From positions 15,407,559 through 15,471,558 of the forward strand of contig NC_056041.1 of NCBI RefSeq assembly GCF_004379255.2: a DNA stretch of 64,000 nt, given 5' to 3'. Shown here piece by piece: positions 56,069 to 64,000 of this stretch. This stretch comes from Salvia splendens (lineage: Eukaryota; Streptophyta; Magnoliopsida; Lamiales; Lamiaceae). Numbering within the stretch: the first letter of the stretch is position 1; every line of letters begins with the position of its first letter. The notes under the pieces were generated by a model. It was not told where the DNA came from. It did not search any database and was given only the letters and a program-made list of their open reading frames with translations. The position numbers and the translations under genes are program-made.

Positions 56069-56149
56069 CCTGATCAAATAGCTGCTGCCCATAGTGATAA
56101 ACAAACTTCATATTGCAGACATTGCGAAACTAATTTGATTGCAATCTAA
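56069..56149. other. Second copy of the host flank of the Tat insertion
   Basis: These 81 bp match 35947-36030 (CCTGATCAAATAGCTGCTGC onward) with several single-base differences, directly before the second Tat LTR. A new transposition would not bring this flank along. Confidence 0.85.
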
Positions 56150-56750
56150 TGATGGGGTACGAACTAAACCCTAATGGCAAGCCAATAACAGTGACGGCCC
56201 ATCAGCCCAGAGCCCAAGAAAGGTATCTGTTCGGCACCCAAGAGTTCGGCACGACCAAAGAGTTCGGACTCAGCCTACAGCTCGGTAAAGCCCGACCAGT
56301 CAAGCTCTCCTCTCAGATCGCAAGAGCTGATCGGTAAAGTCCAGCAGTTCGGTCTCAGCATTCGACCGAACTAGGAGTTAGTGGACTCATGAAAGGCCTC
56401 CACGACCTCCGCTATACCCACGATCTATTTAGTGGTACGAAGCAGTTATTGAGCAGTTATTGCTCACCCACGATCTTGTTAGTGGGGCTGCAAACCACGA
56501 CCTTAGTTCATGTATAAATAGAACTTAGATCAGATAGAAAAAGGGTAGAATCTCTCTAGAGAAAAATCATATAGCAAGTCTGTGTTGTAAGCTGTAATTC
56601 CAGATCAAGCAATACAAACCTGCCCCCATTTCTCCCCGTGGACGTAGATTTACCTCAGTAAATCGAACCACGTAAAATTCTTTTGTTTTGTTTCCGTTCG
56701 TAATTCTCTTTTACCAGCATTCATAACATCAATAATTCGCGGATCCATCA
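56150..56750 (+). repeat. 5' LTR of Tat copy 2
   Basis: 601-bp relative of the copy 1 LTR with scattered indels. Near 56680-56730 the end differs most (a TTTTGTTTTGTTTCC insertion-like stretch). It ends GGATCCATCA. Confidence 0.9.
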
Positions 56751-56826
56751 CTGGCGCGTCTGTGGGAGACAGAGAACAAAATTTGTGATAAAAGCGAATT
56801 TTTGATCCATTTTTTCCACCCAAAAA

Positions 56827-58911
56827 ATGCATACCAGATCGCAGAGTACCCGTATTCCTGCCCGTGAGAACCAGGAGGAAGCCAATCCATCCCACAGGTC
56901 TGGAAAACAGCCTAGGATAAATCCACCACCAGTTCTCATGGCGAAGGAACAAGCCGCTCCAAAAATCGTCCCACTGAGTCTTCCCAGCAGCCCTATTTGA
57001 ATGAGGCTGTCAAGCAGTTTTTGGAGGCGAAGCAGGAGGAATTCTTAACCTTCCTGCGAAAAAGCCAAAAGCAGCCGAGACGAAAAACGGCGGATTCTCC
57101 TTCTCCTTCCGCACAAGAAAGTCACTACCGCAGTAGTGTCGCATCTCCCAGGAGAAAGAATCCCCGTCCCCCACATATTCCAGTTCCTCCTCGGTACCCG
57201 GAATCACAGGAGAACTCAATCTCCTCCATACCGACGAGATATCGGATTCGCCGTGTACGGAGCACTGAAGACTCCGTTCTCGGACGACATCACCCGAACT
57301 CCCCTACCACAGAACTACGAACTCCGTCGATGACTTACGACGGGCTCGTGGACCCTCACGATTTCTTGGGGCGCTATCAATATAACATGGCGAACCAGGG
57401 TCTCAACGAGGTCCACATGTGCAAGCTGTTTCCCGAGCTGCTCATCGGGAACGCGAGAAGGTGGTTCGATAGCCTCCCCCAGGGCGCATCAGATCTTACC
57501 GAGAATCTAATGGATGCCTTCCACAGGAGGTTCTTTCAGAAAGCGGAAGCCCGAATCACTTCGGCTCGCTGCTTTCCATTCGTCAAGGTCGCGACGAAAA
57601 AATCAGCGACTTTATGACAAGATTCCACAAGGAATGCCTGCAAGTAGACGATCTCAACGATCTGCTTGTCATCTCGGCATTCCAAAATGGAATCCTGCCC
57701 GGAGCTCTCTACAGGAAGCTCGTTGAGTGCGGTCCGCAGACAGCTCAGGAAATGTGGGACATTGCGGACCAGTACTCCCGGGCCGATGAGGCAGACCGTC
57801 GCAAAACGGTCGTTAGACAGCTCATCGACCCGAGGAGACAGAAGGAAGCCCGATCATAGCGATCAGGGGCATCCTCGCCGGACTCCATTTGAAAGAATTC
57901 AAAGGGCTCCGGTGCAAGACAGATTGGGACCTCGTCTCAATCCCGAGAAGCCGCCCGCATCAGTTCGTACCGCTGAACAAGCCGAGAGCGGAAATTTTCG
58001 AACTGCACTCTGACCTATTCGAAAAGCCAAAGCGGATGACGAAATCAGCCGCGCGCCGACCACAGGATAGCTACTGCTCCTACCATCAAGACCACGGTCA
58101 CGATACTGAGGAGTGCAGAAACTTGGCTGCCGGTATCGATGTTCTTGTGAAGGCAGGGACATTGAAAAAATACCGAAGCAAGCAGCCAAAGAAGAATAAA
58201 AAGCAGAGTGGTGCGAACTGCGCTCCTCAGGATCCGAAAAGGCAAGCCGGATCCCGAAGACGATGACGAGCCGCAATATGATGGAGTAATCCAGACTATT
58301 GACGCGCTCCCTGCCCGGGAAGACCAAGTCGTCCCTAAAGTCAGAACGCAGAGGCTCCAATCGAGAGGAGCCAACGCATAAAAGGCTGAAGCAGGACGAA
58401 GTGATTACGTTCTCGGCTGCTGATCCCGTCCCGGCCATCTCTCCTCACCAAGACGCCATTGTCATCCAAGCCGGAGTGGCAAACAAACTGATCCACAGGG
58501 TGTTGTGGATACAGGAGCGTCGGTTAGCATTCTTTTTAAAGAGTGCTTCGACAAGCTAGAAGTGGACCCAGCTCGGCTCAGTCCGGCTCCGCTTCCCCTG
58601 AAGAGCTTCACCCAGGAGGACACCCGCCCTGAAGGTATTATCAGCCTTCCGATCACGGTGGGGAAAGCGCCTACTAGCTCCAGTACGATGATTGAGTTTT
58701 TCGTGGTGAAAGCTCGGTCCCCGTACAACGTCATCCTGGGAAGAGACTGGCTCAACACAGTTCGGGCCGTTGCTCCACCTATCACCTCACCATCAAGATC
58801 CCTACTAAAGGAGGGATAGCGGTCATCCGAGGTGACCAAAAGAGAGCAAAGGAATGTCTGCAAATTGCGCTTAGAAGTGCCGAGCAGTCAGATCGGCACC
58901 ACCAAGCATAG
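56827..58911 (+). pseudogene. Frameshifted gag-protease of Tat copy 2
   Basis: Same order as copy 1, but the frame breaks repeatedly at single-base indels (for example near 56917, 57077, 57199, 57318, 57485, 57568, 57805, 57959, 58244, 58315, 58503 and 58770) plus a nonsense change near 56996. The leaky-stop-like TAG-CAATCA is kept at 58909-58917. Confidence 0.88.
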
Positions 58912-61900
58912 CAATCACAGCAGCCGGAGTCAGAGGCGATGACCGAAGTCATACCGGAGCCGAACTCGATGACAGTTCAGCTGTACGAAGACGATCCATC
59001 CAGAACGGTTAAGATCGGCTTCGCGGGAACGCCCCTACTTCGGGAAAAAACCATCCAGCTCCTCAAGGAGTATAAAGACGTCTTTGCATGGTCTCCGTTG
59101 GACATGACCGGAGTGCCCCCCCGAGGTAATCACTCATCGGTTAAATATTGATCCTTCAGTCCGGCCGATAAAACAGAAGCAAAGACTCTTTGCGGCAGAA
59201 CGAAGTCAAGTCATCCATGACGAAGTCCGTCAATTATTGAAGGCGGATGTGTTATTCGAAGTGAAGTATCCTTCGTGGGTGGCCAATCCTGTCATGATCA
59301 AGAAAAAGGAAGGAGGATGACGGATGTGCATAGATTTCACCGATCTAAATAAGCACTGTCCCAAAGATTGCTATCCCCTTCCGAACATAGATAAAAAAGT
59401 AGAAGCTTTGATAGGCTTTGAAATTTTTTGTTTTCTTGATCTGTACAAAGGATACCATCAAGTTTTAAATGGATGAGATTGACGCTTCAAAAACGGCCTT
59501 CATTACTGATTTCGGCATTTTCGCTTATAAAAAGATGCCATTCGGTTTAAAGAATGCCGGAGCCACTTATCAAAGGATGGTAGACAAGCTTTTTCGGCAC
59601 CTGATTGGAAAGGAGGTCGAAGTGTATGTTGACGATATAGTCGTCAAAAGCAAAAGCACTTCGGAGTACGAGCACAACCTCAAGTCCACTCTCAACGTGC
59701 TCAAGAAAGCCAACCTCAAACTTAATCCCCAAAAGTGTACCTTTTTGGTAGATTCGGGAAAGTTTTTGGGTTGTTGGGTTTCAAAGGACGGACTCAAGGC
59801 AAACCCCTCAAAAGTTCAAATCGTTCAGAACATGGCAATGCCGAAGTCCATACATGACGTGCAAAGGCTAACCGGATGTCTAGCCGCACTGAATCGATTC
59901 CTTTCCCAAGCAGCCGAAAAGCAACTGCCGTTCTTCAAGGTGTTGAAAAAGGCACCAAAGTTCGAGTGGGGAGCCGAGCAGAAAAAGGCCTTTGACGAGC
60001 TCAAAGGCTATCTAGCCGAGCTTCCTATTCTCTCTGCTCCAACCGAAGCCGAAGTAATATTCTTATACTTAGCGGCATCGGATCAAACCATCAGCGCGGT
60101 GCTTGTACGAGAAGAAGGCCTAAAGCAGCTTCCCATCTATTTTACAAGCCGAGCATTAAGAGGTCCAGAAACCAGGTATCAACCTCTGGAAAAGATTGCT
60201 CTGGCATTAGTAAATGCAGCAAGGAGACTGCGGCCATACTTCTATGCTCACAAGGTATGCGTCTTAACTGATCTGCCACTTCGGCAAGTGTTGACCAAAC
60301 CAGAAGCATCAGGCAGAATCGCCAAGTGGGCTATAGAGTTGGGAGAGCACACAATTGAATATCTACCTCGGAAAGCCATCAAGGGACAAGCCTTGGCAGA
60401 TTTTCTTGCAGAAGCAAAGTTCGATCAAGCAATTCCTGTTATTGCCGAACAGAAGAATTCTGCCAATGCCGAACTGGCACAGCCCTTGGAATCCGAAGTA
60501 GAGCCGCCGGACTGCTGGAGCGGATTCGTAGATGGAGCTTCAAACAAGATGGGAAGTGGAGCTGGTATTTTACTTGTCGCTCCCGACGGACACGAGGTAA
60601 CCTACTCACTTCGGTTCCTATTCCCCACTACTAATAATGAAGCCGAGTACGAAGCCCTCCTGGCCGGACTCCAGTTAGCGCAAAGTCTGCTCGTCAAATC
60701 TCTCAAAGTCCATTGTGATTCACAAGTCATAGTAAATCACATGTTGGGTACAAGTGAAGCTCGTGACGAGAGAATGAAGAAGTATTTGGACAAAGCGCAA
60801 AGCATCAGCCGAAGTTTCTCCTATTTTCGGATAATCCGCATTCCCAGAGCGGAAAATAGCCGAGCAGATACCTTAAGTAAGTTGGCCTCAGATCCGAACT
60901 CAAAGGCGGAAGAATTAATGCATCGAAGCATTGATGAAGCCGAGGTACATTCAGTATCCAGCTCGCCGAACTGGATGACGCCGATCTTGCAGTATCTGGA
61001 TCAAGGACAATTGCCCGAGGATAAGAGAGAAGCTCGGAAGATCACATGCCGAGCACTTCGGTACGAACTTCATGAAGGAGTCCTCTTTAGAAAGTCTTAC
61101 CTCCAGCCGTTATTGCGGTGCGTAGGACCAGAAGAGACGGACTACATCCTCAGAGAAGTTCATGAAGGATCGTGCGGTAGCCACATCGGAGCCAGAGCTT
61201 TAGCTAAAAAAGTTCTGAGATGGGGATATTATTGGCCAACCATGGTACAAGAGGCAGTGCAGCTCGTCAAGAAGTGTACGAAGTGCCAAATTCATGCAAA
61301 TGTCCCAAGGATGCCGCAGACCGATCTATACACTATGCAAAGCCCTTGGCCTTTCATGCAATGGGGCATAGACATAGTGGGACCACTTCCTCAAGCTCCT
61401 CGGCAAATGAAATTCCTTATCGTTGCCGTGGACTACTTCACGAAGTGGGTGGAGGCTGAACCATTAGCTACGATAACGAGCTCAAAGGCATTGGACTTCG
61501 TCTGGAAGAACATAGTGTGCCGATTTGGCATACCCCACATCCTCATCTCGGATAATGGGACTCAGTTCACCGACAAGACGTTCAAGAATTGGTGCCAAGA
61601 GCTGAACATTCAACAGCGGTTCACTTCGGTCTCCCATCCCCAAGCAAACGGACAAACGGAAGTAACGAACCGGATTCTGGTGAAAGGGTTAAAAGCTCGG
61701 TTAGAACAAGCCAAAGGACAATGGGTAGAAAATCTCCCTCAAGTCCTATGGTCCTACCGAACTACGCCCAAAACCTCCAACGGTGAAACTCCGTATAGTC
61801 TGGTGTACGGCACTGAAGCCGTAATTCCGGTGGAGATCGGCGTACCCAGTCCCCGAACTCTAAATTTCTCCTCAGAAATGAATGACGACGGACTGAGAGC

Positions 61901-62204
61901 AGAACTAGATCTCGCCGAAGAAAGAAGAGAATTGGCGTGCATAAAAGCAGCCAAGTATAAGGAGCAAGTAGCCCGGTATTATAACCAAAGGGTGAAAAAG
62001 CTTCAATTTCAAGTGGGAGATCTCGTCTTGAGAAACAACGAAGTAAGCCGAGCAGAAAAGCTGGGCAAACTCGAGCCCACATGGGAGGGTCCGTATCGGG
62101 TGTCAGAAGTCCTCGGCAAAGGGTCTTATAAATTGACTCACATGTCAGGAGAACAAGTACCCCGAACATGGCACGTCTCCAACCTCAAGAAGTTCCACTT
62201 GTAA
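58912..62204 (+). pseudogene. Pol of Tat copy 2, frameshifted at its start
   Basis: An extra C near 59118 and an extra A near 59467 break the beginning. From 59469 a 911-codon frame covers most of RT, both RNase H domains and integrase and differs from copy 1 by about one residue. The TGA before the MCIDF block recurs at about 59318-59320. Confidence 0.9.
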
Positions 62205-62846
62205 GAGACAAGGTCCGGTCAGTCTGTCTTGTGTCTAGTTCGGTCATAGGGGTACATGTTTTTATTTGTTTGTTTTTTACTTGTACCTTTTACTTGTCGT
62301 TTTATAAAAAGTTTAAAGTTTTTTCTTTCGTCTTTTTCATTTTTTCTCTATGTGTTTTGTCTCTATGTGCTTGTCGTCTCTTACAAATGGTACCAAGGTA
62401 TATCGTTCTTTAAAGACTGATCCCCTTTTTAGATCGATTATTAAAGACTATTGTGAGTCCAAGCTTCTAAGGAGGATATAAGACCACAATTCAGCTTAAC
62501 AAGCAGTCCGTCTGAAACGAACTGCAATAAGCCAACGATTGTGAGTCCAAGCTTCTCAGGAAGATACAAGACCACAATTCGGCTTAAGAAATAAGCACTT
62601 CGTCTGAAACGAACTGCAATAAGGGAAAGTCCGATCCACGCGATAAACCTCGCCGAATTAGGACGACCAAGTTCGGTCAAAGAAGTTTACCTCATAAGAC
62701 CGGGGACGACCACGTCTAGTCAAAGAGGTTTACTGCATAAGACCACTTCGGTTAACTGGGAAAGTCCGATCCACGCGATAAAACTCGCCGAATTAGGACA
62801 AGGGAAAGTTCGATCCCGGCGACAAAAATCGCCAAATTAGAACACA

Positions 62847-63079
62847 AAGACGAGTCCGGTCAAAGATGTTTATTTCATCAGACCAAAGACGAGTCCGGTC
62901 AAAGATGTTTATTTCATCGGACCAAAGACGAGTCCGGTCAAAGATGTTTATTTCATCAGACCAAAGACGAGTCCGGTCAAAGATGTTTATTTCATCAGAC
63001 CAAAGACGAGTCCGGTCAAAGATGTTTATTTCATCAGACCAAAGACGAGTCCGGTCAAAGAAGTTTACTTCATAAGACC
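62847..63079. repeat. 39-bp minisatellite of Tat copy 2
   Basis: Same array and same single variant unit (TCGGACC) as in 42721-42953, so the two copies have not diverged here. Confidence 0.9.
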
Positions 63080-63221
63080 GAGGACAAGTACGATGAAATT
63101 TTTTCGCTAAGCTGTAAATACAGTGTTAGAAGCGAAAACAAAATTTCATTTTTCAAATCTTGTTCGGCATACAACTCCGCTACCCTACAAAATGGCGTTA
63201 CAACTATTACAAAGGATTATT

Positions 63222-64000
63222 CTACTGTCCAGGGTTGCTGAAGTTAAGCCACCTATCTGCAAAATCCTCTGGAAGCCGAGTTCGGTTGTTCCGAGCAGAT
63301 GAAGAATAAGCAGGTCGACGAGATGCTATCCTCGACCCAACGCCTCTTCCCCGAGCCCGAGAAGTCCTAACACCTCGGCGATGAAGAGTCTCTGCAATAA
63401 TCATCTGCTGATCTTGCTCGCTCATAGTCACAACTCCTCGGCGAATTTCAGTCCGTCCCTGTCTTGACGATTCCGGTTGCTCCTGAGCCCGTTCTCGTCT
63501 TGACGTTTCCGGCTGTTCCGGAGTTCGTTGTTGACTGGAAGTAGGATTTTGAACAAGGGAACCAGAGGCTTGATCTGGAGTGCGAGCATCTGTTGGCACG
63601 ATATGCCGAAGGAATCTTTCTATGGAGGGGCGCCGAGAAAGAACAATGTCGTACCGAGAAGCCCAGCGCCGTAATGATTTCACAACTTGTTGGCAAGCCG
63701 AGCTCTCCAGCGCATTGTTCCTCCGGAGTACATGATATTCCTCCCACAGTTCGTCAACTCGACTCTGAACATCTGATATGGTCAAGCCCCCGCGCACACG
63801 GATGTAATCCTCGTACGCAGTCCTCTCAGCAATGGTCGTATTCAGCTCGGCCTCCAGATCCTTCTTATCGGACTCTAAGTCCTTATTATCGGCCTCCAGC
63901 TTCACTAAACGAGCCAGAAGCTCGTCATTCTTCGTCTGATCGGCTATAGCTCTTTTCTCAGCTTCGTCTAAAGCCGAAGAGTACAGCCGTTTCCAGTGAA
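63222..64000 (-). CDS. Antisense accessory ORF of Tat copy 2, open but cut by the window end
   Basis: Same protein as at 43095-43883, but with TTTT instead of TTT near 63953, so the frame stays open across the point where copy 1 is broken. The probable start codon lies just beyond base 64000. Coiled-coil N-terminal part, RG-rich tail. Confidence 0.6.
   Translation of the reverse strand, partial: HWKRLYSSALDEAEKRAIADQTKNDELLARLVKLEADNKDLESDKKDLEAELNTTIAERTAYEDYIRVRGGLTISDVQSRVDELWEEYHVLRRNNALESSACQQVVKSLRRWASRYDIVLSRRPSIERFLRHIVPTDARTPDQASGSLVQNPTSSQQRTPEQPETSRRERAQEQPESSRQGRTEIRRGVVTMSEQDQQMIIAETLHRRGVRTSRARGRGVGSRIASRRPAYSSSARNNRTRLPEDFADRWLNFSNPGQ

Larger units (their letters stand above)
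56150..64000 (+). mobile_element. Second copy of the Tat element, indel-rich start, cut by the window end
   Basis: Corresponds to 36031-43874 of copy 1. The LTR is 56150-56750. From about 56150 to 59470 it shows many single-base insertions and deletions, often at homopolymers. From 59470 to the end it is nearly identical to copy 1, with only about three differences noticed. The same pol TGA and the same gag stop context are present. A segmental duplication or a faulty assembly join is more likely than an independent insertion. Confidence 0.9.

Overview
This is a plant nuclear window from a eudicot. The genes are split by many short introns, the intergenic DNA is AT-rich, and the mobile elements (Ty3/gypsy, PIF/Harbinger, hAT, plant mariner/Stowaway) are typical plant families. 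The species cannot be fixed from the sequence; an asterid such as a Lamiales member is only a guess. Exon structures below were worked out by hand from reading frames, GT/AG boundaries and remembered family features.

Layout. 1-9.6 kb: minus-strand housekeeping cluster, with a plastid-type J-domain membrane protein, a broken CCT-theta (CCT8) copy, an intact GAR1 snoRNP gene, and traces of a tandem GAR1/DnaJ duplication. 9.6-19 kb: a transposon nest with a Harbinger derivative, a chromovirus that has lost reverse transcriptase, a hAT-type MITE and a Harbinger element with a decayed transposase. 19-27 kb: plus-strand APS kinase, a possible small gene, a plastid FMN-binding split-barrel/DUF2470 protein and an NDR1/HIN1-like gene. 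29-32.9 kb: a complete 3.9-kb mariner element with an apparently intact transposase. 34-35.4 kb: a DUF1365 gene.

36-47 kb: a full Tat-lineage Ty3/gypsy element (10.8 kb) with LTRs that look identical, inserted into the 3' end of a minus-strand gene of the plant DUF6821 type. The same gene carries a second insertion in its 5' leader (47.5-52.3 kb): a palindromic LTR composite with arms of about 2 kb around an 85-bp loop. 53.3-54.6 kb: RPS5 (uS7). 56.1 kb to the end: a second copy of the Tat element, preceded by the same host flank as the first copy and rich in single-base indels over its first 3.3 kb. This is either a segmental duplication or an assembly fault.

The most notable features are the palindromic composite (a possible hairpin-RNA source), the Tat polyprotein broken by two in-frame stops in contexts like known leaky stops, the spliced antisense accessory genes of the Tat element, and the recently mobilised RT-less chromovirus.
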